Shown one piece after another: positions 11,005 through 20,998 of a stretch of DNA of 64,000 nucleotides (positions are counted from its first letter, which is position 1; each line of letters starts with the position of its first letter). The notes under the pieces were generated by a model. That model did not search any database, had not been told where the DNA came from, and saw only the letters and a program-made list of their open reading frames with translations. Made by a program: the position numbers and the translations under genes. Origin of the DNA: Epiperipatus broadwayi (lineage: Eukaryota; Onychophora; Udeonychophora; Euonychophora; Peripatidae); the NCBI GenBank assembly GCA_028023455.1, contig JAQFVV010013282.1, positions 1 through 64,000 of the forward strand, given 5' to 3'.

Positions 11005-11470
11005 CTTTAGTGTCTTGGTATACATATGGGACCATATATAAAAGTGGGTATCCAACTTTATTGTAAAAAGGAGGTTGCCTTGACAACAGATTAAAATCAT
11101 GATATTCTTTAAGTATCGACTGTTTTCATGTATTTATATAAACCTATCTAGCCTTGAACATTATTAGCTTTATTATTTAAGTCATATTTAGTTTCAGTAG
11201 AATTGTAAAGGTATAAATGATAATTTGTTAGTCTGCTTTCAGAATAGATTATATTTGTGCTTAATGAGGTTTACTTAAACCTTCTTTGAATTAATAATCT
11301 CACTCTCTTTAGTTATGTTGCCATCTTTAGTGTCTATATAATCATCCAGGAGTGTATAAAAAGGTGGACATTCACCTTTATTGTAAAAAAGAGGTTGCCA
11401 TGACAACAAATTGAAATTGTTGATTGTTCTTAATATTGGTATTGTTTAAGTGTTAACTGCTTTCATATAT
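11005..11470. repeat. Diverged direct repeat, two copies 320 bp apart
   Basis: Two blocks, starting at about 11005 and 11325, share CTTTAGTGTCT, a TATA-like ATATAAAAGTGG or TGTATAAAAAGGTGG, CTTTATTGTAAAAA, GAGGTTGCC(T/A)TGACAACA and CTTTCATATATTT-type segments over about 140 bp. The copies are diverged by many substitutions and small indels. The repeated TATA-like motif is conserved within the unit, but no transcribed product is evident. Confidence 0.7.
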
Positions 11471-11534
11471 TTAAATATATATATATATAATACAAATAAA
11501 ATGTCCATTAATTAAAAACTATTGTAATAACAAT

Positions 11535-11784
11535 AAAAATAATAAATATAATGGTAATTAACTATTATGTACAGTCTTTCAATCCACAGAAGTACTTTTG
11601 GTTATTTCCTTAACTTTCCTCAATGGTTATTAACAGCAGTTGAGAAGGATTAAAGAATTAACCGAAAGTACTTCTGTGGTGCTGTTAACAGCAGTTGAGG
11701 AGGGTTAAGAAATTAACTAAAAGTATTTCTGTGGATTGAAAGATTGTATATAATAGTTAATTACCATTATATTTATTATTTTTA
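11535..11784. repeat. Foldback element with an internal direct repeat
   Basis: Outer arms (AAAATAATAAATATAATGG and its complement at 11767-11784) enclose CAATCCACAGAAGTACTTTT and its inverted counterpart. The right half also contains a direct repeat of about 60 bp around AACAGCAGTTGAG and AAGTACTTCTGTGG, so the structure is an asymmetric palindrome. No open frame is present. Confidence 0.85.
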
Positions 11785-12930
11785 GTGTTATATATATTAT
11801 CTTCATATGAATTTTTTTTCTATCTTTTATTTAATTTGAACTACATATTTATAGCAAGTGTGTAAGTATATACACAACACACATTTGTATACTTCGAAAT
11901 TAAAATGAAATCTATCTTTGTTCTTTAGCAAAAACTGTTGCTCATTCTAAAATTTATCTATTAATAGACATTAATAATAATGATTGAATGTTTTATTGGT
12001 CAGGAGTTTGTAAGAAGTATCAGTATTGGAAATGTCAGGAATGTGTTATGATCCATGGATTTGAACCCCAGAATCTGTTTCTCTATCAGTCTACTAAATT
12101 ATACAAAGCTGTTATAGAGTAAAGTTATCCATTTAAAGTTTGAGACTGGTCATGCTACTAATGCCAGAAACTTTTTTATAATGAAAAACAAGAACAATAA
12201 ATGTAGTTAGTTTAAATAGTGATATTCACACACACGCATACACACAAATTACAAGTGGGCCTTTAGGCCATATATCCATGTATGCACATACATGCGCATT
12301 TAATAATACAAAAATATGTTCATTCTAAGTTTTAATTTGTTTTTAACTTGTTTACTACTGAAGACACCATTTTATTATATTTAGCATTTAGTTGAAAATA
12401 GTTTTCATAATAACTGTGTAAAATAATAAAAAATGTAAAATGTAAATGCTCCATAAATCTAGCTTACCGTAAAAACAATAAAGTTACACTTTAATCATAA
12501 AATAATTAAAAAAAATTTAAACACTTTTACAGTTATTAATTATAAATTTATTCATAAATTTTCATGTTATTTATAAATTATGAATTTTTATATGTCGATT
12601 TTAAAATAGGACATTTTATACAAATTTTAAATTACTGTTCATAAAATTTGATTAAAGTGACATAAAAAATTTCTTACCACTAATTATTATTAATAATGTT
12701 TTTTGTTGTTGTAAAATTGAATAAAAATTATTCATGCTTTCAATAGCTTCTATATAGAAGACATAGATTTAAGAGGGGAGGGATTCTTTTGTAACAAAAT
12801 AAATATTAGATTATGTAATAATTTATTTTGAAGTATTTATTTAATATAACATTGATAAAAATGGAAAAAAATATTACTAACTGACTTTGGTTAATTTATA
12901 TATTGTATGTAAAAAGATTTATATTTACAT
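11785..12930. other. AT-rich DNA, nothing recognised
   Basis: No coding-like frame or repeat was recognised. A short block at 12260-12300 is GC-balanced but not identified. Confidence 0.6.
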
Positions 12931-12934
12931 GTTG

Positions 12935-13260
12935 TAACGGTCATTTGTATACATTCACGCAATAAAATCCTATGTTCTGGCAAATTACACTAAAGCTGAT
13001 TCAGATGAGGGGTTGAGACCTCGAATCTGACCACACTTCAACTCATTTACCAGCGCTTCATGATTTAATACCCTTCGGATAACATATATGAGTTTACACT
13101 CGGTCTCAATTTAATTTACAAGCTGGCTGAGAAAGCATGAGATTCGATGGAATAAGTAATAATTTAATAATAATTTTAAATAAACACACACACTTATGGC
13201 TTAATAGACTAATGCATATATAGACTTATAAATTTATATTTATCTTGGGTTGATTTGGAG
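12935..13260 (-). mobile_element. Possible diverged LTR end related to the Gypsy LTR family
   Basis: The segment opens with TGTAACGGTC and has the same general order as the LTRs at 22.4, 28.6 and 30.7 kb: a block ending in a tRNA-like CGAATCTGACC, a CTTCGGATAAC block, a GCTGGCTGAGA block and then a run with ACACACAC. Similarity is weak and the other end was not found. An unrelated repeat is equally possible. Confidence 0.25.
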
Positions 13261-16190
13261 CGAATTATGAGATACATGTTAAGCAGTATTAAATTTTAAA
13301 TATTTTTATTATACAAAATTAAACAATGGATTAATATAATAACAAACAGATGTGCATTGATTGCAAGGTTTTACACGCACAGGTGTTACAACAATAATGA
13401 GATAATTAAAATACAGAAGTCTCATCTTATTTAGAATGCACTTTATATATATATATTACTATCTGCAATAAAAGACTCATGCCTATATGTTATACAAATT
13501 ACCTTGAGGCTTGCAAGCAATAGGCTAGATATTATCAGGATGATATAATTATAAGGCATTAAGTTGCTAATTCTAAATTATTATCACAGCAATAAATATA
13601 CTTGGATACAGACTTCCTGGGTAAACCAGACTCCAGGTTTGGATCAATGCCAAAGTTAATGGAATGAACTGGTTATTGTAGCAGAGCTTTTGATACTATG
13701 GCACTAAATACTAAATAAAAGGTTGCAGTACAAATGTATAGTTATTCATGGGGTTTAGTACCTAGTACTCAGTTCCCTTGGACCATACAACTTGCAAGCA
13801 TAATAAAGAACATTTAGTTCAGTGTGTTGCAGCAGCTGAAAATATGGTTCTAGACCCTCATGTTCCAGTTCTAGGAGTCTAGCTGTCCAAACTAATAATG
13901 GGGTGACCTGTCACCATGATCTCATTTTAAAGAAAGCATAGGACAGCATAATACACAATAGTGTTTAGTAAAAACACATCTGTATTACTTATAAAATAAT
14001 ATTAATATTAAAAACAAATTTAAATGCACTAAATTCTATAGTTTCATTCTATACCTTGATTCAGTTCTTAAATTAGCATATCTTAATCATGCTAAGAGGG
14101 GTTCATTAACAGCAATCTAATTTTAATAAAGAGAATCTGTATATATATGATTCCATATTATTATTATTTTTGGGAAAATAATAATAATATGAAATCACCA
14201 TTTATCCGTGAAAATATTAGATTTAATATATATATTCCTTTATAATTAACTAGGGAGGGAAAAGCATATATCAGGTCTTTATTAATAATTACAAATATGC
14301 TTGTGATATCATCTTTAGCCATTATTTAACTAATATATAATATTAATTGTAAACCAGTCTGTTGTTATATGTGAGAATAGATTCCAAAGCAGCGATTTAT
14401 GTTTTCTAAAAAAGCAATGGAACAATTTACTGGAGAGCTTCTAATCAGCTCTTCCCAAAGATTTATATTAATTTTCCCTGTTTTAAAATGGTCGCATAGC
14501 ATATTACATAAACTTAAAATGAAATTAAATAATGAATAAAATTATGCATGACCACAGATTATAGAAAAGATGAAATTAATAAATGATTTAATTATTACAA
14601 TTAAGAAACTTACTTTTGAAGTTACATAGTAGGCTAGCTTTTACAGTCACTATTACAGATTTAATTTAAACAAAGATTTCATTATTATTATTTATTATTT
14701 ATGATTTTATGAAAGTTCATAGTTAAATATTAAAATTTTAATAGATTTATAGAGCTCTGTGGTAAAGATATTACTGATTTCTTCTAAAGAACTGTCCAGC
14801 ATTTGTAGTGGGTACTGTTATTTTTCCAAATAGGTTGTCCTCTCTTGATGTCTTCTTTGGCAGCTAGTGGTACTGGTCTCCTCCATTCCCATAGCAATGA
14901 TGATGATGTGCAGCTTTCAAGAAGGGCAAAAGGTCACCATTTGCCTCCATAGGAAGACAGCAAAGTTGGAACCTTCTGAGCCACTCATATTAAATTTTCA
15001 ACAGGCATAGCTCCCAGTGGCAACTGCTTAGACTTTATATATTAGCTTTCTGATCACCCCATGTAAAACCTATTAACTTGCTTACAACTTTTAAATTTTA
15101 ATTTTTAAATTTAACATATTTTTCATTAACTTTTAAATTTAACATTCTCATCCTGGTAAAGACAAAAGCAAATCCCTGGCATATAAAAATAATGCTGCTT
15201 GATCAAGTTTGCTTTGTCCAAGATCTACTTTAAAATTTGTTATTTTTAAGATTTATATTTGTCCTCCACTCAAATATAAAATAGGTGCATGTGATGTTAT
15301 CTTTTTACTAAGAGTTATTCAATATTTTAAAGAACTAAGTTATTTCTCTGTAAACATTCTCCCCTATATGTATGTTGTCCACCCATGGAATTGAGAATAT
15401 ATATGTGCCGAAGTCAAATAATGAAGAAATTTAGACAAATATATTATATTAAATCAAAGATTTATAATTATAATTGTGCTATAATGCTATTAAATCAGTT
15501 TCATGTCACAGCTTCCTCGCATATACATAAGTGTGTTCACACATATATAATGATGTTTACACAGACATACGTTTAATTTAATATTTGAAACATACTTAGG
15601 TATACATTCAATACACAGATATACATGGATATATGTGGTTATACATAAGTATACATAAATATATGAAAATATACATATACTTGATGGGATTTAATCCTAG
15701 AATAATTACTACTATGGAGGACATTAGGTAAAACGGGATGTGTGCCAATATATACCATTTTAATATAAGTATGGCTAATTTTTTTTTGCAAGCTAATATT
15801 TAAAAATATAATTAATATTGAACTGAGAAACTTAATTTTTTTTTTTTATAATTAAAATAAGTTTTATATTGAAGTAATCCCCATTTTGATTATAGCATAA
15901 AAAAGTATTTTTTGATATTCTAAATTCACTGGGCCTTTTTTTTCTATATAAAATATTTTTTTCAAATATTATTTTTATAAAAATAATTATAAAAAAAATA
16001 ATGTCATATTGTCACTTTAATTAAAAATGCTATTGGAAAGAGGAATAAAATATCTAAAACATGATATATTATAGGTAGTCATAGTGTGTACAAAGTTTTA
16101 GTATATATATTTTTAAAAACAATGGCACTGAATATTGACTTATCAACTCTGTTAAAACATAATTAGTGATAGAATTGTTAAATTATAGTG
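13261..16190. other. Long AT-rich stretch, no gene recognised
   Basis: Nearly 3 kb with only small open frames (15209-15394, 15385-15576) that show no domain. A short hairpin lies at 14149-14200, where TATTATTATTATT is followed after five bases by its complement. A more GC-balanced block at 14780-15000 was not recognised. Confidence 0.6.
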
Positions 16191-16210
16191 TAAATTATTC
16201 TTTTAGCAAC

Positions 16211-16390
16211 ATAATTCAGTTGATTAAAATAGGAAAAACTCACTATACCTATTGCCACTCACTGCAAGCTAGAGTAATCAATGGATGCCAGAAGGTTTGT
16301 ATAGTGGCAATACGTATAGTGACTTTTGCTTGTTTTAGTAACAGTTATGAGCAAGCATAGGAAATGGTGATCATGTGATGTTTATTGGCT
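16211..16390. mobile_element. Foldback family A, internally deleted copy A6
   Basis: The left part has AAAACTCACTATACCTATTG, CCACTCACTGCAAGCTAG and AGTAATCAATGGATGCCAGA. After a short right arm the plus strand reads AACAGTTATGAGCAAGC and GGTGATCATGTGATGTTTA, the complement of the left end of the longer copies. The apex and its ribozyme-like core are missing. Confidence 0.75.
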
Positions 16391-16572
16391 TAAAACCAAT
16401 CCTGCCTAATAATTCAGTTGAATGTGTTTAAATGCAGAAAATGTAAGCATTAATTATTATTTAAGAATTTAATTTATATGTTTTTACATGCATGTGCATT
16501 TCATGTTATATAAAATAGTTCACTTATTTAATTATTATTTGCCTTTAAATTATAGGCTAAATAAATTATTCT

Positions 16573-16576
<4 letters not shown>

Positions 16577-16624
<48 letters not shown>
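16577..16624. repeat. (TA)n microsatellite
   Basis: About 24 TA units, just upstream of the family B inverted dimer. Confidence 0.97.
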
Positions 16625-16627
<3 letters not shown>

Positions 16628-16753
16628 CAAGTATATTTTATATATCTGGAGTCTAGATGTAATATAAAGAATTTGAATACAGACTTTTAAGATCCCTTCA
16701 GTCATTCACTCTATTTCATACAACCAATACACATAATCACACCCTGAAAAAGA

Positions 16754-16814
16754 TAAATGATCACCAATATATTTCATGCAGAAGCAGTACTCATCAGTTG
16801 GTTCAGATTATCAT
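16754..16814 (-). ncRNA. Hammerhead ribozyme motif, family B left half (decayed)
   Basis: On the minus strand: ATAATC, a few bases, ACCAA (16802-16798), CTGATGA (16797-16791), a stem II region GTACTGCTTCTGCAT, GAAA (16775-16772), a shortened TATAT segment, then TTGGT (16767-16763) and GATCAT. Stem I pairs perfectly over five base pairs with an extension. Stem II is weakened and stem III has lost bases compared with the copy at 18451-18520, so activity is unlikely. Confidence 0.65.
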
Positions 16815-17000
16815 CTTTCACACACATATATAATCAGTGCTGTTTATATTAAGACAGTAAATCTTCATACTTTAATGGACAGACTTCAATCTATTCCCAT
16901 CCTAAGAGTTGGAGAGTGGAGTAGATTGAAGCCTATCCTTTTTAGATGTAAAGATTTGCTATCTTAATATAAACTGAGTACTGATTATATATATGGGAGA

Positions 17001-17033
17001 TGATTTGGACCAACTGATGAGTGCTAGTTCTGC

Positions 17034-17035
<2 letters not shown>
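17001..17035 (+). ncRNA. Hammerhead ribozyme 5' half, family B right half
   Basis: GGACCAA is followed by CTGATGA (17014-17020) and a stem II hairpin GTGC, TAGTTCT, GCAT. Immediately after that, where GAAA and stem III should be, the sequence becomes AATATATA and runs into an 80-bp (TA)n tract. The catalytic 3' half is therefore destroyed. Confidence 0.6.

Positions 17036-17116
<81 letters not shown>
17036..17116. repeat. (TA)n microsatellite inside a hammerhead relic
   Basis: About 40 TA units. It occupies the position of the GAAATATAT stem III region of family B and probably arose by expansion of that short TA-rich segment. Confidence 0.95.
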
Positions 17117-17124
<8 letters not shown>

Positions 17125-17221
17125 TCCTTTACCTTTGTCACATTTGTGTGGTCATGTGTATTAGTTGTATGAGATAGAGTGGATGACTGAAGAGAAATTG
17201 AAAGTCTGTGTTCAAATTCCG

Positions 17222-17725
17222 TTTATGTAAACAAACATACGCTTTGATGGTGTTTTTGGTAAAACGTCATCTATTGGTCATAAATACAAACGTTAGCAAG
17301 TTTAACTTGTTTTTTGTTTTTCATAAATGTACCTTTGAAGTTTTCTTGCAATGATATATATTGCAGAGGCTTCTACTATGTGGTGATACTGAATTGATAT
17401 CAGACCCATATAGCTATCTGGCTTGCTATGCTGAGTTTGAAGACATTACGTGTGTAAAAGATTCACGCTTGCAAGCTGAATAAAAATTGTTTCATAAACG
17501 CTCGGAGTTTAGTGTTTAGATCTAGTTTCTTATTCCTATCCTTCACTGATGATAGCAAATCAGCTTGAAATCATGATCTAGTGGAACTAACGAAAGAGAT
17601 AGTGAATGCTTACTCTGATGATTATATAAACAAACATATGCTTTGACGGTGTTTTTGGTAAAATGCCATCTATTGATCATAAATACAAGCGTTAGCAAGT
17701 TTAACTTGTTTTTTGTTTTTCATAT
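17222..17725 (+). mobile_element. Retrozyme-like unit, 399-bp period, 1.26 copies
   Basis: Two direct repeats of about 104 bp (17222-17326 and 17621-17725) begin with the segment ATAAACAAACAT or its equivalent, and share CTTTGA(T/C)GGTGTTTTTGG, AAATACAA(A/G)CGTTAGC and AAGTTTAACTTG. They are offset by exactly 399 bp, so the region reads as one full unit plus the start of a second. The unit contains a hammerhead-like core (17546-17578) and no open frame. Tandem or LTR-like non-coding units of this size carrying a hammerhead are typical of animal retrozymes and of Penelope-type terminal repeats. It lies directly against the family B dimer. Confidence 0.6.
17539..17590 (+). ncRNA. Hammerhead ribozyme-like core in the 399-bp unit
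   Basis: CTGATGA (17546-17552) is followed by a loop region with AGC and GCT arms, GAAA (17567-17570), then TCATGAT and C (17578). The A-T-CATG-A-T stretch gives the minimal self-complementary stem III seen in type I hammerheads of retrozymes, and C is a permitted cleavage base. Stem I (TCCTTCA with TAGTGGA) pairs at the ends but has two or three mismatches, so the copy is probably weakened. Confidence 0.5.
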
Positions 17726-18022
17726 ATATATATTGTTATGCTTGGATGTAAAAATGCAAACCTACTGTCTATTGTTTCAAAAATTAGATTTTTATTTATA
17801 ATTTAATATACAATTACTTTGGCCAGTAAAAACTTTTGGTCATCCTGTTACCTTTTTTAAAAAATATAAACCATTAATAAAAATTTACAAAATAAAATGT
17901 AAACAAATATTATTACACTTAAGTTTACTTTTTGGGATTTTAAATGGGTCTGATACTTTGCTTTTTGGTGAATTTAGAATTTTTGCAAAAAGATTCCATT
18001 AGAATCTATTAGTTAATTTATT

Positions 18023-18335
18023 AAACCATTAAGTATCACACGATTACCATCTCTTATATTAGCAAACTATTATTTATAAACAAGGCAAAACTCTCCATAC
18101 AGTAGTGCCACCCTGTGCCAACCAGAGTAATCAATGGATGCCAGAAGGCTTGTGCATAAAATTTGTCAGATGCAAAGCTCCTCACTGACGAAGGCCACAA
18201 GACAGAAACGAGTCTGGGGATATTGGATGAGTAGGAATTAGATAGGGATTTTATGCACAAGCCTTCTGGCATCCATTGATTACTCTGGTTGGCACAGGTT
18301 GACACTACTGTATGGAGAGTTTTGCCTTGTTTATG
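18023..18335. mobile_element. Foldback family A, copy A2, with 11-bp target duplication
   Basis: Inverted arms (CTCCATACAGTAGTGCCAC, GAGTAATCAATGGATGCC, GAAGGCTTGTGCATAAAAT and their complements) enclose a ribozyme-like apex. Perfect 11-bp direct repeats GTTAATTTATT flank it at 18012-18022 and 18336-18346, as expected of insertion through an RNA intermediate. The left arm is shortened compared with A1, so the palindrome is asymmetric. No coding capacity. Confidence 0.88.
18179..18220 (+). ncRNA. Hammerhead ribozyme motif at the A2 apex
   Basis: TCCTCA (18179-18184) pairs with TGGGGA (18215-18220) to form a six-pair stem I. Between them lie CTGACGA (consistent with the CUGANGA consensus), a weak stem II (GGC, CACAA, GAC), GAAA (18205-18208), CGAGT and C18214 at the cleavage position. 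A18208 and T18213 can pair as the obligatory A15.1-U16.1. Stem II has a mismatch in this copy. Confidence 0.6.
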
Positions 18336-18344
18336 GTTAATTTA

Positions 18345-18650
18345 TTCAAAATTAGTTACCAGTGTGGAGTGGATTGAAGCCTGTTCATTAAAATATGAAG
18401 ATTGTCTATCTTAATAAATATCTGAGCACTTATTGCATATATGTGTAGAGATGATAATCTGGACCAACTGATGATTGCTAGTTTAGCATGAAATACCTAT
18501 ATTGGCGATTATTTATCTTTTCAACATATATGTGTTCAAGTGTATCAGTGTTATGAGATAGAGTGGAAAGTCTGGGTCATGTGAGAGTCTGTGCTCATAT
18601 ACCTTATATATTACATATATTGATACAGGTATGTAACTTTATTTCAGTTG
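18345..18650 (+). mobile_element. Family B single copy (plus orientation)
   Basis: The order is GTGGAGTGGATTGAAGCCTG, a TATCTTAATAAATATCTGAG block, GATGATAATCTGGACCAA, the hammerhead core, TTGGCGATTATTTATC, a GTTATGAGATAGAGTGG block, and a tail with GTGAGAGTCTGTGCTC, TATATTACATATATTG and CAGGTATGTAACTTTATTTCAG. The end of the tail matches the 50.0-kb copy, where a target duplication follows directly. The unit is about 300 bp with no open frame and lies 10 bp beyond element A2. Confidence 0.75.
18451..18520 (+). ncRNA. Hammerhead ribozyme, best preserved family B copy
   Basis: Core elements in order: ATAATC, TGG bulge, ACCAA, CTGATGA (18468-18474), stem II TGC/GCA with loop TAGTTTA, GAAA (18490-18493), TACCTAT, A18501 at the cleavage position, TTGG (18502-18505) pairing with CCAA, then GATTAT pairing with ATAATC. 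All invariant core bases are present. Stem III is minimal (two A-T pairs), typical of type I motifs in retrozymes, which often act as dimers. The 10.1-11.1 pair is T-T here instead of G-C. Confidence 0.75.
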
Positions 18651-18726
18651 TTAGATTGGTTTTAAAGCAGATTTTTATAAGTGAATTTCTCTTTTTTTCG
18701 ATCAAAACAAGATTTTTTTTGGATAT

Positions 18727-18890
18727 GCAAAGCCCTGTGCAGTTGGTAGAGCATCCAACTTTGGATCAACAGTTCCAGTATATTCTGGCAGTTCTGGTGC
18801 TTGAACTTCTTATAAACTTCTGAGCATCAATTAGCACAAGCATAAGAAGTGGTGGTCATGTAATGTTTATTGGCTTAAGTATAGAAATAA
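18727..18890 (+). mobile_element. Possible tRNA-derived SINE fragment
   Basis: An A-box-like CAGTTGGTAGAGCATC and a weak B-box-like AGTTCCAGTAT are spaced like a tRNA. Downstream lies AGCACAAGCATAAGAAGTGG and GGTCATGTAATGTTTATTGG, which match the right outer end of family A copies (compare 16345-16390). It suggests that family A ends were acquired from, or shared with, a tRNA-derived SINE. Confidence 0.45.
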
Positions 18891-19190
18891 CTAGACATTA
18901 TTTCTAACAAGAGTAGACTTCTTTCATCTATGCTTCTATAAGTGTTAAAATAAACTTAATGCATGAATAGTTTGTATATTAATGGATCCTTCTATTAACA
19001 ATTACTTTGCTTTGTTTATGTTTTTATATGTATGAGGATTATAATCATATATTGCTAAACTAATAAGTTCTCATCATTAATTAAAACATACTATTCAACT
19101 ATTTATAGCTTTCAATTCACATTTTACTTCTACACTATTTGAACTTCAGATTCAGCAAGTGGTCTGAAACAAGGTGGGATAATGTGATAA

Positions 19191-19396
19191 AGATATCAAT
19201 CACTTTTCTTTCTTCACTTTTTTACAATGTGTTATATACTTATTTTATTATTGTAACAGTTTCAATTGGCTCAGCAATCTTTTTCAGGAGTAAAAAGTAT
19301 GAAGAAAGTTGCTGAGGTGATCGAAACCATTATGAAAGTATAATAAGTGTACAATTCATAGTAAAAAATTGAATAAAGAAAAGTGATTGATATTAA
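19191..19396. repeat. Foldback element with decayed hammerhead-like centre
   Basis: GATATCAATCACTTTTCTTT at the left is complementary to AAAGAAAAGTGATTGATATT at the right, with further imperfect pairing inward. The centre reads TATGAAGAAAGTTGCTGAGG, then GTGATCGAAACC. The arrangement matches the foldback at 46421-46581, whose centre retains CTGAAGA. Confidence 0.75.
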
Positions 19397-19831
19397 TATT
19401 ATATAAATTGGGCAGTGCAATTAAGGAAAGATTAGAATTGTAATTAAAATATTATAAAAAAAATAAAATAATGTGATCAATGCATAGAACACTATCATGC
19501 ATGTCTATGCAGTCTCAAATTTAGACTAGCATTGAGCCATTTAGCAATAGCTTTCTTTTTTTTAGCTTTGCAAGCTTCTGGATTAATAAATATGTCAATC
19601 TTTATAAGTAAGTGCTAAGCAAAGTCCAGATTAATAAGACAATGGATTAAAGCAAAGTACTTATTTTAATTAATAAAAATAAAGATTATAACTGTAATAC
19701 AAAAATTCTATACATTTTCCCTGTTAGAAGATATTTCCAGAGATGAATCATGATGGTAATGAATACTGCAGTTGATATTCACAACAAAAATATGAAAATT
19801 TTCTTCCACTTCTTCTTATTTGCATGGCTGA

Positions 19832-20066
19832 ATTATATATAATATAATACACCATATACACCTTAATTGACACTCTACAAGGCAGTTTAACATATTATTT
19901 ATTTTATCTCCTCTTGCCTACAGTTTCAACTGTCTGGCAGTCACCATCAGAGCTGATGACTGCTAGAGAGTTGAAACTGTAGGCAAGAGGAGATAAAATA
20001 AATCTTATGTTAAACTGCATTATAAAGTGTCAATTAAAGTGTATATGGTGTATTATATTATATTAA
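19832..20066. repeat. Foldback element with CTGATGA...GAAAC at its apex
   Basis: Arms of about 100 bp are almost perfectly complementary, including ACACCATATACACCTTAATT, TTTATCTCCTCTTGCC and TACAGTTTCAACTGTC with their complements. The apex reads GAGCTGATGACTGCTAGAGA and then GTTGAAACTGTAG, so CTGATGA (19953-19959) and GAAA (19973-19976) are in hammerhead order with a 13-base spacer. Stem I is not supported, and the core may have decayed. Confidence 0.85.
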
Positions 20067-20499
20067 CAAAAATATGAGCAGATTATGTTGACAGTTGTAA
20101 TCAGGAAACAATCAGCAATTTCCCATAGTCTCTATTTAACATTGTTCCAGCCTTAAAAGCATTCCATTAACCCTTACATAAATTTTAAGTTCAAAAATGT
20201 TCATTTTTTACTCTTTCCATTTTCCCCATACATTATCAAATATCAAACTACAATATTTCTACTGTTATCATAACTGATAAGTTATTATATATTTATAATA
20301 TTTTTTTAAAAATCAAATGTATTACAAGAGAAACAAATTTTTCCTTTTTTATTGCATAATATAAAGATTATGTGAATTCTTCATTTGATCATTTTTATGC
20401 CTGATATGTTTTTTATTGTTCACAAGTGTTAAAAATTATTTTTTCATGCATATATATAATGTATGTAAATACAATATGAATAATATTTATATAGTGTAA

Positions 20500-20720
20500 T
20501 TTTGGCTATCTATATATATTGAATAATGATAAAGATATGTGTAAGAGATTGTGATATGGGCCAACTGATGATTGCTGGTTCAACATGAAATGTGCATTTT
20601 GGAGACTTTTTCATATGTCTTTAGTCATGTGTTTATTATTACATCCCTCTCCAAAGTGGTAACGTGATAGAAACCAATCCATGCCTTGTGTGAGACGGTG
20701 ATGTGAAAATTACACTAGAG
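20500..20720 (+). mobile_element. Family B copy, diverged
   Basis: The block includes GATATGTGTAAGAGATTGTG, GGGCCAACTGATGATTGC and GAAATGTGCATTTTGG, then TTTTTCATATGTC. It follows the order of the 18.3-kb copy, but the 3' tail is diverged. Confidence 0.65.
20555..20612 (+). ncRNA. Hammerhead ribozyme motif, family B
   Basis: GCCAA, CTGATGA (20565-20571), a stem II region TTGCTGGTTCAACAT, GAAA (20587-20590), TGTGCAT with a short complementary segment, T20598 at the cleavage position and TTGG (20599-20602) pairing with CCAA. The invariant core bases are all present. Stem II pairs over only two to three positions. Confidence 0.6.
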
Positions 20721-20998
20721 AAATATTATTCATTAAGTGGATAATTTAATGACATATAAAAATTATTAACTATACAATATACTTTTAAAAAAATAAAAAT
20801 GTTTTCTATTACAGATTTTTTAAAGAACCATATGGATTGTTTTCATTCATATTTGTTTTTTCTATCAAGACAACTTTCCTCACAATGCAATTGGTAAATT
20901 ATTTTTCATATTTTTTATTGTATTTGTATATACTGTATATAAAATCAAGTCATATATCACATGAATTTTTATAGCTTGCATTTATAAATACGTAATTT

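Larger units (their letters stand above)
16672..17221. mobile_element. Family B inverted (head-to-head) dimer with two hammerhead cores
   Basis: The left half (minus orientation) and right half (plus orientation) are inverted copies of one unit. Shared landmarks are a tRNA-like B-box end (GTTCAAATTCCG at the right end), GATAGAGTGGATGACT, GGTGATCATTTATC, CCAACTGATGAGT, TAATCAGTGCT and AGATTGAAGCCTATCC. Each half has a CUGAUGA core. The right half core is followed by a large (TA)n tract instead of the GAAA and stem III region. The centre lies near 16910. No open frame is present. Confidence 0.85.

Noticed and set aside
10990-11060. Core promoter of a host gene at the TATA-like motif
   Set aside because: The motif is part of a repeated unit and no coding exon follows on either side.
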